Assembly: GCA_947172415.1 (NCBI GenBank)
Contig: OX359196.1
Coordinates: forward strand, 6,883,901 to 6,947,900
Origin: Chondrosia reniformis
Lineage: Eukaryota; Porifera; Demospongiae; Chondrillida; Chondrillidae
DNA length: 64,000 bases
Direction: 5' to 3'
Shown one piece after another: positions 44,257-56,400 of the stretch. Each line of letters begins with the position of its first letter. The stretch's first letter is position 1. The notes beneath the pieces are model-generated. The model saw only the letters and a program-made list of their open reading frames with translations, searched no databases and was not told the DNA's origin. Both the position numbers and the translations under genes were made by a program.

Positions 44257-46915
44257 ATGGCCGCTGTTCTCTTAGGAAGGGTAGTTTTACTTTTGTGTTT
44301 GATATCACTTTCATGTGTAAGTTTATTTGATAAGCAGATCGATAATCTCACACATTAATTCTTTACTTAATATTGACGTGTCCACTGAGTCCTTACAGCT
44401 TGCGAATGATCAACATATCAGATGGTACCACGTGTAGTTCATTGTATCATCTATTTCTTTAGAGTTCTTCCAAGTTGGACGAAAAGGTGTCGCAGTTGAT
44501 GCAGTGGAGCATGAGAAAGCCGCTAATTACGTTGCCTTCAGACAAGTTCACCACATTTGCCAGGACAAAACCGAGAAATTATTCCATAGTAGCCATGTTC
44601 ACGGCCCTGAAACCACAGAGGCAGTGCACCGTCTGCAAGTTAGTAATTCCCTCCATCTCCCCACACTAACATAAGTACATGAGCATGTGGAATTCAGTGG
44701 GTATTGTGTATGCATATGAGCATGTCATCTACTTATTAATGGATATGTATTCTCCTTACTAGAGTGCATGTATTCTCATTATTAGAGAGGCGTATGACGA
44801 GTTTGAGGTTTTAGCTAATTCCTACCGACACTCAAGTCAATTTTCCTCAAAGCTATTCTTTGTGATGGTTGATATTGATGAAGGAGGGATGGATGCCTTT
44901 CAGACGGTAGATTTGCTTACTTTTTATGTAATAGTATATGTATGTATGGTAACATTAAAGATATCTGTTGTTTATTTAATGTCAATTGAGTGTCTTGTAA
45001 GCATATTATTTTTCTTTCTCATGCATTTAGCCTTGAATATGCAAGTTATAATCATTTGTGGTCACATATTTAATTACCTTCCCGTGTCGTTGACAGTACA
45101 TTTTGAGCCATAATACCCTTTCTCCTCTTCAGCTGCGTATTTCAACGGCACCAACCTACTTCCATTTCCCTCCAACTGGTAAGAGGCAGCCAGAGGACAG
45201 CTACTCGGCATCACGTAATGGCATTACAGCAGAGTCACTGGCTAAGTGGGTGGCAGAAAGGACAGAAGTACACGTGAGTCACCATGCTAATGGTGCAGTT
45301 CAAACCCCTCCCCCTAATTGACCATGGTAGCAGTGTTGCTTTGTGAATCTTCTCCTCCAGATTATGGTTGTCCATCCTCCCAATTATACTCTGATGATGG
45401 TATGGATGGTGGCAGTGTTAGTTGGACTTGTGTTTGTCTATTGGAGGAGAGAGAACCTGGCGACACTGTTTGACCCAACAAAGTGGGCTTTGCTGGCAAT
45501 GGTGAGAACTGGTATTTAGTCATTAGTCTAGCTACTGTCAATCCGTGAGATACTAACAACATGGATGTCAAGCTTTACATATGCATGTATGTATATTTTG
45601 AGGATGGGTACTTTATCAATATCTGACAGTTTGCTTATGTAAGTATTTGAACGCAGGAGAAGTTCTTACCCATAGCTTGTGTTGTGAGGAACGTTTGTTG
45701 TTATAGAGAGGGATGGTTATGACTAGTGAGACCTACTGCATGAGGTTGCTAGGTAATTGAGCTTGTTACTCTCGTGTCCGTGTACAGGGAATAGTGTTGG
45801 TGATGATATCAGGTCAAATGTGGAATCAGATTCGTGGTCCTCCCTTTGCTCACAGAAATCCTCAAACAGGAGAAACAGTAGGTTGCCTAGCAATGAAGTC
45901 AATGGGTGACATGAAAGGTCTGGTATTGGGTGGATGATACTTGATATTGGATCCTCTGTATAGCTTTAGGGGACCAGTACTGAAGTATTTGGCCTCGGTG
46001 AAACTAGTATCTCTGCTTCTTTATAGGGTTATTTCAGTGGCACTGGTCAATATCAGTTTGTGGCAGAAACCTACTGCGTGATGGCAATGTGTATCCTTGT
46101 CGCTCCCAAAGTGTGACTATTGTGGAGCAAGCATAGAATACCTTTATATGTACGTATGTTGCATGCTCCTTGACCAACCCCTCCAGATGGACTCATTAGT
46201 CTGGGTGTTTTGCTGCTCAACAAGGAAATATCACTTCCAGTAACTATGGAGAAAGGTAGTGATCCATGATTTGTGGGCTTAATGCGTCTTATGATGCAGT
46301 TCATCTGTATGAGTATATACCATTTTCCTGCATACTACATCCAGTCAACAGTTAGGCTTTGGGGATGATATATCTTATATTATTATGTGATAGCTCTGTA
46401 ATGTTAATCTTGACCTATACATACGTTTTTTGTCACAATTTTCACTTTCCCCAGGAACTCCAATACTGGGGCTAGCACTATTGGTGTTTGTCTTCAGCTA
46501 TCTCTTAGGGATCTTTAAGATGAAATATTCCGGATACCCCTACAAGTATGTTTCTGTCACAATACAAGTTAACATGATACTCACTTGTGTATATGAAAAA
46601 TCTAAGATACCATTTTCCTATATGCTATATGCCTATTCTGTAAAAGAGCCTATAGGGGAACTAAACCTGAAGAGAACTTTGGATGAAGATACAGGAGTCT
46701 CTTTCATCTTCTTCTCCACGGGGTCAAACAACCGTTTCTGGGAATTCCACCCTTCATCAGTGATCCTGGGAGTCTTTGTTTTTTTCTTTATCTTGACCTT
46801 CTGTGAATCCTTGGCATATGTACATGATGAAATACATCTACATGTACTTATAGGATATACAACCAGTCACTGTTATCCATTTATTTCTCTTCTTTGTAGG
46901 TTATTCTTTGGATAA
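44257..46915 (+). CDS. MAGT1: MAGT1/TUSC3 (OST3/OST6) oligosaccharyltransferase subunit
   Basis: Thioredoxin-like ER membrane subunit of the STT3B oligosaccharyltransferase, which holds substrates by mixed disulfides; MAGT1 is also linked to Mg2+ transport. Ten exons give 322 aa: 44257-44316, 44463-44638, 44786-44906, 45133-45273, 45361-45501, 45788-45877, 46027-46090, 46187-46255, 46455-46545, 46900-46915. Features: signal peptide ([19 protein letters not shown]), redox CxxC in [40 protein letters not shown], and four membrane segments, including [19 protein letters not shown] between the first two. It ends [13 protein letters not shown]. The final exon contributes only about four residues and lies behind an intron carrying an interspersed repeat. 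MAGT1 versus TUSC3 cannot be decided; sponges probably have one. Confidence 0.95.
46590..46825 (-). repeat. Interspersed repeat family 1, copy 3, in the last MAGT1 intron
   Basis: Inverse copy of 1650-1905, near-identical, including CACTGATGAAGGGTGG, TTCCCAGAAACGG and GTTTGACCCCGTGGAG. It sits antisense to MAGT1 between exons 46455-46545 and 46900-46915. The open frame across it is fortuitous. Confidence 0.9.
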
Positions 46916-47307
46916 ATCGTTTGAGACAATCATTTAGAACCTTCCATTTTAATGACTAATTCATAATGCATAATTCTAGGGTGCTCCTAAGGTTTAACAC
47001 TATATGGTGTTGTCACATGTTATAAGTAACCAAGACTTCTCTGGTATATGGTTCATGTAGGGTTAGGTGTTTTTCCCTCTTTATGATGTTTCATTGATTA
47101 TTACTTGTGGTTTGATTATCACATCGATTATTCATGTAGTACACATGAATAATAACTGTTACAGGAATTTCAAGTCAGTAATTGACCCTTTTAAGCACCT
47201 ATATACCTATGTATATGCAACTTAGTGCCATTAGAGCACATTAGGGGAAGCTAGTTGACTGGCTCAATATACTCACAAAGACCTAGCTTTATTTTATTAT
47301 TGTTGAA
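46916..47307. other. MAGT1 3' flank
   Basis: AT-rich; contains weak palindromic ATTATTCATG..CATGAATAAT (about 47130-47152). No gene seen. Confidence 0.5.
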
Positions 47308-47967
47308 ATGAAAACCAGTACATTTCTTCGTTTTTTCTTGATATTTGCTATCCATGGCTCGTCACAATCAGACGTAACATGCAGCAAGTTCACTCCTAGT
47401 GGGTCGCCCATTATTGAGGTAATCAAACCGTCGGATCCCAAGCTCAAATGGAATGTAGAGTTTCCTTCAACTCATATTTTCTGTGGAGAAATCGAAGAGC
47501 CACCAGGTCTTTTTAGGTCTAGTGGGACTCCCAAAGCTGGTGGTTTTCACTTTCGTTACCGTGGAAAGAATCCAAAAAGTGCTAAAGCATTCGAGGAAAT
47601 TACAAGTTACAGCTTCACGTACGGATTTCCAGCCTTCAAGAAAGTATGCGTCATTCGTTACGACGGGCAGTGTATTTACAGAACAGCTAACACTGATTAT
47701 TATGGCTTTTTTCCGAAAGACTGGACTCAAGCTTACACTGCTCAAACTATAACTGACAAAGTGGTGGAATGTTGCAGATCACCCTCACAAAAGTGTAATG
47801 GTAAGAGTTCTGTATGCCTGCGAGGTCTTCGTGAGGGAGAAAAGAATCCTTACAGCATCTTGGTGTTCTTAAATAAGGATCGAACGGATGTCAGCAAAAT
47901 GGCGATACGTATTGCCTCTGCATTTCCAGTAGAAGATAAAGATTGTAAAGCAGATTTGATATGTTAA
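47308..47967 (+). CDS. Secreted protein with bacterial-type EndoU-like motifs, intronless
   Basis: 219 aa in one exon. A signal peptide (MKTSTFLRFFLIFAIHGSSQ) is followed by a mature domain with many Cys. The order THIFCGEI, GGFHFRYRG, then TDYYGFFPKDWT...TITDKV resembles the two-His plus S/T signature and FFPxxWS..I tail of the bacterial EndoU nuclease domain (endoribonuclease-type, frequent in polymorphic secretion systems). The segment after ECC adds a Cys-rich loop and ILVFLNKD. His residues near positions 56 and 79 would be catalytic. It could act as an extracellular nuclease in digestion or defence (inference). Lack of introns among multi-exon neighbours is compatible with transfer from bacteria or retroposition. 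Family assignment rests on motif memory only. Confidence 0.5.
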   Translation: MKTSTFLRFFLIFAIHGSSQSDVTCSKFTPSGSPIIEVIKPSDPKLKWNVEFPSTHIFCGEIEEPPGLFRSSGTPKAGGFHFRYRGKNPKSAKAFEEITSYSFTYGFPAFKKVCVIRYDGQCIYRTANTDYYGFFPKDWTQAYTAQTITDKVVECCRSPSQKCNGKSSVCLRGLREGEKNPYSILVFLNKDRTDVSKMAIRIASAFPVEDKDCKADLIC

Positions 47968-48689
47968 ATATAATATGACTACTTTAATACCATGCAAGTT
48001 CTAAAAGTAATTTAATAAATAAATAAATTACAGTGCTCAAGACACTAACGGACCATAAGATCTGCTCCCTACAAACTTGCATGAGACATTGAGATCATAA
48101 CACAATAGCAGTACTTTAATATGGTTCAACATTTTAAATGACAAAACTGCGCATGCATGGCATGTTAAACTCACTTGTTAGGGGATGCATGGGGTAATGT
48201 AACATGAAATAAATTAAAGGCCTCAAAATTTACTGTGACACCAGTGGTCACAACCAGCTGTCCTGGATTCAACCCCCAACAATTGCTTTCGTTTTCCCTC
48301 TTCATGATGTTTGAAAATGATTACTTGTGGTTTGGTGACAGTGTCTTGGCCAACTTATCCAGCAAGCATGAGTCTAATTAAAGCATTCTATACACTATTG
48401 ATACTTGTAACAAGAATATTTTAATATGTTTCAGGCAATCATGTTACAACTCATTCAAATGTCAAATAAGACAGTAACTGTCAAATGAACAACAAAACAA
48501 TCTGCATATACCATATGCACATAATTTGCATTTCACAAAATAGCTCAAGACACAACAGCTCCTCCATATTCTACAGAATGAAATACTTGAAATATAATGG
48601 ATGCAATTAGATGTTTCATAAGTGACTTAACTTGAGAAGAGAAAAGTAGATCTCAAAAACTGGTCATGTACTTCTCTCAGCACAACTCA

Positions 48690-49290
48690 AGTAGAGCTGT
48701 CCCAGGGCACACCACGAGGAGGTGAAAGTACATCGTGCCCCACCCCACAGCGTTGACACTAACTATTGTGTAACAGAAGCTGTAGCTGCGCAGTAATCTG
48801 CACTCATGGAGTTACTAGCCATGACATAGGAATCGATCAGCGTTAGCCTCACTTTCAGCCTATGCCAAGTCCGACCCTCCCGAACCGCAAACTGCCCCGA
48901 TGAGAATCAGTGTGTTGCCACACCTTTAACTCCTCAGGATCGGATGACGTCCTTGAAGTGGGGACTGGCGAAACAACTGCCCAAATCAGGTGTCGACAAC
49001 CGACTTCAACTTACATAGTTACGCGATCACCTCAATCTCCGTGCCGTCAGACCCCAGCCAAAGCCAGAGCTAGTGAGGACCAATCCCAAGCACCAACCCT
49101 CCCACTGAGTTCCTGATCAGATTGCATATCCAACGTGACACCAGGCCGCATTCTTAGTTCGCTGGCGGAACTAAGGGGAATCCTGGGTCTACTTGTCTAG
49201 CGCTCCGAACAGGACTACTCGGGATAAGGAAAGACCACCGTCAGGCACAGAAACTTTAGCAATCACACGCGTCAAGTAAGCCACTGGGGG
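48690..49290 (-). other. GC-rich block related to 20230-20540
   Basis: Stands out from AT-rich flanks. In minus sense it carries the GCACGATGTACTTTCACCTC hairpin region (48703-48742) and, farther upstream, GATTCTCA and GGGTCGG in the same order as the plus-strand block at 20.3 kb. No credible ORF. It lacks adjoining tandem arrays. The flanks 47968-48689 and 49291-49680 show nothing I can support. Confidence 0.6.
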
Positions 49291-49685
49291 TAAACTGAGA
49301 TTTTTCACACCTCGCTATCTTTTATATGGCTGCATTCCATTTTTCCCGCGCAAAATCCAAATTAGGAAATTATGGTCACGTGTTAAGATGACGTCAGCCT
49401 TAATTATAGTTTCTTGATTACCCACGCAATAGATACAAAATGGCTGAAGACGAGAAGCGCGACGACAATTTTCATCGCAGTCACTTTACAAATTTGTGAT
49501 GTATAAAGGAGTCGTCTGTCGAATCTCTCCGAAGCTTTTCTTAATCATAATAGAATAAGGATTTCTTCTGACTGCGTCGTTTCTTAATCACACACTAACC
49601 AGTAGTTAAACGTTAATAAATCTGTTAAAGTGAAGTGTAAATTCAAAATTAGATGTTAAATACATGTCAATTAATGAATATGCTA

Positions 49686-49752
49686 ATTTAAATTATTTAC
49701 AAACATCTACTATATATATATATAATAGATGTTTGTAAATAATTTAAATTTA
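49686..49752. repeat. Perfect ~26-bp-arm palindrome around a TA run
   Basis: AATTTAAATTATTTACAAAC and its continuation ATCTA on the left are exactly inverted on the right, separated by a (TA)n core. It could form a cruciform. 49753-50498 is otherwise AT-rich with no supported gene. Confidence 0.9.
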
Positions 49753-50498
49753 AGTCTCCAGATCCATTACTTCAATTTGTAAATAAATCACTAATCTATT
49801 AAGCTAAAAAATATCTATTACATCTACAAAATGTTCTAAATTAAAAGTCATGCAAAGTTACATTTAAAATCCCTGTAGTAGAGCACTAGACAGATTAAAC
49901 TGCAGGTCAGTCCTGAATGGGTAGACAGCCAATAGTATACCACTCTTATCAGTCACTCGCACTTGTTCCAAACAGAACCAAGACTGAATACCTTCCTGCA
50001 GACCATCAAATATGCAACCTCTGAGTCGTCAGTATCACTGTGAACATCACTACCGTCTCTACTTTTCATTCCTCTCTGAAGCATCTCCATCTAATTATAT
50101 TATACGCATGTTAGACATGACTAATTAAAGATTCCTTCTGTGTTGAATTCAAATTAGTTATCTTTTGAAAGATCTTTCAACTCTGTCATCAATCTTTGGT
50201 CAAGCATTTCAACCCCCGAGGGTCTTCATCAACTACTGATGGATTGGGTCTTGAGTGGTCTTTTAATAATCAAGATTTTAAAATTAATGATTGCATAATT
50301 TCATACCCAACAACTATCAACTCATAATTATATCCCACACATATTTCTCTGTTATTAAATCAAAGGGGTATATAGAAATAATGTTTGATTACAATAAAGG
50401 TATGCATAAAAATAGAAATGATACAAGTGTATATGTGTTACATGCATACTAAATCCATTAATTATTGTGCTTTGCAATTCAGTGTATATATATAGCTG

Positions 50499-53400
50499 TC
50501 AATGTTCAAATACTTCATCGTCACTCAGTAGTGATTGCTGATTCAAGGAAGTGTCCTCTGTCTTATAACTATGACCAGCCATGTCAAAGTGCCTTCTTCC
50601 TTGTTCCTTTTCTGTTGTCAGCTTTGGGTCAGTTGAACGACTGGATCTGTAATTATGTACAATATGGTAAATATAGGATAACGTCTGTATATTAATGTAT
50701 ACAGATTACTGGTACAAATAATATCTATAGACTATATATACCATACCTAGTTTCCATATAGGTGCATATGTGTGTAGTAATATGCAAGCATTGCATATAT
50801 AATTCTTTCAGCTAATTATATATGAACAACCTACTTTATCATTTCTACAGAACTCTTTAGTGCTTGTATTGAACTAGTCATTGCAATAACATCGTCTCGT
50901 AAGCTTTCTATGGGACTGAATATTAACATGCATGTAACCAGAAGGTGTTTATTACATATTAAATTTCATATACAAATATTAAATTTCATATACGAATATA
51001 TAGGCATGCACATGTGTGACATATATATGGTAATATGCACCGGAACAAACAGAATGAATTGTACGTATATATAAAAGTAATCTACTTGAAAAATCTCCTA
51101 AAATGTAGATTTTTACTAACCACACTTTATTTTTTTCTTGCAATTCTTGGAAGTGTTGGATTTTTTCATTACCTATTTATATATATCATAGGCATATTTA
51201 TGCTGCTTGTATAGTTATATATATATATAATCAGGCCAATTCATATGTTGGAATTTTATATATATATATTGTACATCATGTAGTTCAGTGAAATATTGTT
51301 AAGTCAAACCATGCAGTCAAAAGTACACAATTACCTGTAAATGTCTGTAAATGTATATACAGTGGAAAATTTCAATAAACCATAATATACAAATTACTAT
51401 AAAAATTTGGAATTATAATTACTCATGTATCACATGCATGAGACACATTATGTATATTTGAAAACCTACCCATTACTAGGAAGGTTTGGTGAGGTAGGTT
51501 GACCTGGCTTTGCCTGTATCGTGCGAGGGTCCTAGCAAGGGCAATGTAATACTTTGTGTTTACATCATGTGCGGTGTCTTCATATGTTTTGCTCATTTGT
51601 GCAATCAAAACGTTGAGTAGCACAACCAGCACAATGAAGAGGAAACCAAAATAAATTACTATGGGTTCCCATCTACAGCAAAAAATTCAAAGGGTACATA
51701 AATGTATTTATATGTATGCATGAATAGTGTTTATTACACATACGTATAATGTATGTAGTATATATATTTTTTAAGACTTACGAATATCCAATATAGTTGC
51801 CGTTTTCATCTATTGCATAATAATCATCTAAAAGGACTTCCCCTTCAATCAAAGTACGAACTCCAAAGAATATTACATGCCATGGATATCTGTATGAGAA
51901 AAAAGCAACTATTTTAGCAAACAACCCAGTGTATATATTGGTTCATCATACCGTGTTTCCAGTGGATAGTGTTTTCCATTTTCAAAACTAGATCTGAGGG
52001 ACAAATAAAAGCAACCAACAAAAACATAAAGAAGTATAGTGAAGAATCCCAGAAATCGTGATATATCCTTCTTCAGAATCTCGTAAACTGCCCACAAGTA
52101 CACTCCAAAAAATCTAAGAACATAAAAATTACATATAAAATGGTATATACGTAGCTTATATAGTATATAGAATATAGCTTATTTGTATATGGTATATAGC
52201 TTATATAGTATATAGAATATAGCTTACTTGTATACTGCCATAAACTCAAAGATGATTAATGCATTTAAAATGTATGCAATAGCAGCAAATATCCAATGCC
52301 AAGAAATGGCAGAGTGACAAGACTGATACTGATCATGAAGGTCACTCGGTGTTGCTTGTGATATAACTGTGACATTTTCATGGCAGCCAAGCCTATGAGC
52401 ACAGTCGATTGTTACTATTCTCAAGGGAATTACCAAGAGTAAGGGAACCAGACAAGAAAACAGCTGTACCCAATTGAGAGTGTCATAAATGTATGTCCTG
52501 ATATCACTGTTGAGAAGTAGAGAGTTGTGATAGTATAATAAATATACAAATTCCTCTTCAGAATGCCATCATGCATGCATATACAAAGTATATATAAAAC
52601 ACAATACATAAAACTAAAATGATACAATATATATACATATATGTGTATATATATTTATGTACTGTATAAGAGTTTGAGTATGGGTTGTTCTTTATGTACC
52701 TTATCATCTCTTGGACCTCATCCAATAGTTTCCAGATAAAGAAAATACATGAAATTATGTCAAAGACAAACCTAGCAGAATCCCATGCGTTTACATAACA
52801 TCCAGGGTTCACAAGGTCAGGTCTTGCTGCTATCATGAGTGCAGTGGCAAAGTTAACCATTCTCAGAAGGTAGAATAGAAAGAGTATACTATATACATTA
52901 AGAGATATAATACAACGTCAATGCAGCCAAATAAATTTAGTCAAAGAGAAACTGACCTGTGATGAACAAAGGCCGAGTGCCATTTATAATCAAGTAGTTT
53001 TTGAACAGCAGGATGTGAGGCAATAGTCTGTATATAATTCATTAATTATAAAAACATGTAATTTCTAATATTCATGCCATATTAAATGATATTGCACAAT
53101 CAAACCTTGTCATCTGCTGTCATTTTATATATGCATGTCATCTCCTCCGGTTCCTGGTCAGGGCCATTTCTACTTGATGATTTACTACATCTTCTTATAA
53201 TGTAAACAATTGGTTTAAATGGTATTGACAAAATGCTCCATAAGAAGAAGAAGGGTAGAAAACTAAAGAAAGGAATGTATCTTTCCTTTTTGTGGTTTGG
53301 TTGGTAATCTGTATCCAAGACATCACATCTAACAATCTTGTTTCCCACAACAAATTTATCCAGCACTGCATTTGTAAGCTCCTAATATAATTGAAAAAGA

Positions 53401-56400
53401 TAAAAAACACAAAGCTTAGAATACAGCTATTGAACTGCATATACACCATCATTTGGACAAGAAATAGCAAGCTCTCCATATACGTACGTATATAAATATA
53501 CAGACTATATATATAAATCTCATATACACGTATATGAATATATATTTACTTTGTCCTTTCCCAAGCAGTCCTTTAGGTTAAGTTTGTTTTCAGTAAACAT
53601 GTTGATTAGACTGTATATGTAAGAGAATTGTGTAATATATACTTATTATTATTATTATCATTGTTAAAAAACACACCAGTGGAGGTGAAAAAGAACAAAG
53701 AATGATTATAGTGTTAGGGTTACATGGTGGATGCTGAAGATACAATAATGTCTAGTTCACATTGAGTAAAATGAGGAATGACAGAGTGAGTATCTCGGAT
53801 CTCTCTAATAGATAGCCCACAGCAACATCATCAGTGGAATAAGATTTACAATGAGAGTTACCATAAATACAGTTATACCCTATATACCAAGCTTGAATTG
53901 CATATACTACCATTTACATACATTCAGAGTATACAAATCAGCAGAACTTGTAAAGTAAAATGAGATACTACATTTAAGTATGCATGTATATGTATGTACA
54001 TACCCAAGACTAGATATTGCTTTGATGGTCCTAACAGCTTTGCGATAGTTAGGAGATTCATCATTGGGTGGATGCAGGGATTCAACCAAGATGTCATCCA
54101 TACCTTGAGAACTTCCATTAAATCTCTCATCACAAAACAGATCCAAGAGCGTTGTTGCCTTCGACATTTCTCCTTTGAGTTAATGTACAAGCAAAAAGCG
54201 TATTATAATCATTTTGGTTGGTTGGATTTGATTTGAGCATCAGCAACACTTATTATTAATCAAAGAATTAGGACGTTTCAACCCGTAGGTTCGAAATGAT
54301 CATTTTGTATAATAGGACAACTTCAACTATATACATACATACATTCGAGTACAGTGAAACCCATTTAGTTTTTATATACGTACCTGTACATGACTTCTCT
54401 TTGTTACCACATACCACATACCACATGCATATATATGTTCATGTACAGTACATGTATATTTTATATCTACCTGCACTCCCACCATCTTCTTTTGTAATAA
54501 ATGATGGCAGAGATTTAAGGAAGGTGTTGTTCAAAATGGTTAGTAAGGTTTCTTTTTTTATTTTCGTTGTGCTCTTAATGAAGAGATCAAGTGCTGTTTG
54601 ACCAGCATCATTAGTAATGCCGGCATTGATACCACTCCTGAGTAGTTCCTCCATAATTTCTTTGTGGCTATGTTCAGACGCAATGTGAAGGGCTGTTCGA
54701 CCCTTGCTGTCAGTAAGGTCAATGTAATCCATTTTATTTTCTAAAAAATAATATATCACTAAAAATGTCTCCAATAATAGAGTAACAGCATTACAATAAC
54801 GTACTCAGGCTACAAAACCCCTTCACTGCCTGATAGCGATCATTATACACTGCTTCATGTAGGGGTGACCACTTTTCCTAGTGAGGAATTAAATCATATA
54901 TTTTGAGATTTTGATATATATTAAATTATTGGTTGCAAATAAAACCTACAATTTGGTCCTGTCTGTGAGGTTGAATACCTAGATTGACTAGATATTTTAC
55001 TTCCAAAGATGTTTGAGCAAAGTGGAGAAAGGACTTGCCAGTCTATAGGCGCATATATACATATTATTGTAACAATACATGGATGGCATATGTACACATG
55101 AATATGTTAAGTGATAATCAAACCACAAGTAATCATTCTCAAACATCACGAAGAAGGAAAACAGGAAAGAAGCAATTGCTGGAATCAAAGCCACAACAGC
55201 TGGTTATGACCACCAGTACTCTGCCACTGAGCTATATACAATTGTCACAGCAATGCTCCATTCATGTTCCCTCTTATCTATACTAACTAACTACAAAGTA
55301 TTTAGTTTTCATTTGCACTGATAAGTGTGATTTCATTTATCAGAACAAGCTAGTAATCAGGGGACCAGCCCATTTCCATAGGGCCATGCATCTTAACTGA
55401 TTAGTTGCAGGTCACCCATCAACCATATGTTATAGGTATTTGGTTGAACTTCAGCAACACTCCATTCAAACTGATTATGATTCACATGTCAAATAAGCTC
55501 TATTATTTCATGTATGTATATACATGTTGTGCATATACATATATATCTCACTAATCATGAATGTAAGTTCTAAATTGAACACGCACCTGATCTGTAGAAG
55601 TGATTGCATTTGAAGCCAGCCCATGGTGTACTAGCATTTTAAGGGTTGAAATCTTGTAACTCCATGGAATTTTTCCATACTATATATGTACAGTATAGAC
55701 AATGATGGTAATCCTGGCACTATATATGTTGGTTGCATGAACGAGTCTATATATCAACTTCATACCACATTCTTAAGATTTGGGTCAGCTCCTCTGGTCA
55801 GTAAATGAAAAACAATTCTCTCAAAATTGGCTGCAGAACTCTCCTTTGTTGCATAATGTAGTATAGTGTTACCCTCCTAAATATATGGTATAATAATATA
55901 TATTAAGTAACAAGTCAAGTATGTAGCAAGTCAAAGCTTTGATGAGTTCATATGTGCACACATAACATATTCCAATTAAGTGTGCCTATATATATAAAAA
56001 GATACACAAGTATCATACATTAATATTGGTATTATTACCACATTTAAACTTACAAGATCGACCAGATTTACATTGGCTCCATAATCCAAGAGAACCTGTA
56101 TAATAGGCCAAGCATTTCCTCCTTGTTTTTCTAAAAGCACCATCAAGGGTGTTCTTCCCTTGCCATCTTGCTCATTAATGTGGCAGCCGTGCAATATCAA
56201 AAATTCTACCAACCAAGATTGGTCCTCCTTCTTTCCACTTTCTATGATTTGGTGCAAAATGGGGGACCCTTGGGAGCCAAACTCAGCCTGAACACCCTGG
56301 ATACTTGCACCTTGGGAAACCAGTTGTAACACTATTTGCTGAACCTTCAAAAAAACAGTATTATATATATATATGCATACATAGCAAGATACACGTACAG

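Noticed and set aside
46430..46915. 161-residue plus-strand frame
   Set aside because: It joins a real MAGT1 exon to intron and repeat family 1 sequence; splice sites at 46545 and 46899 explain it better.
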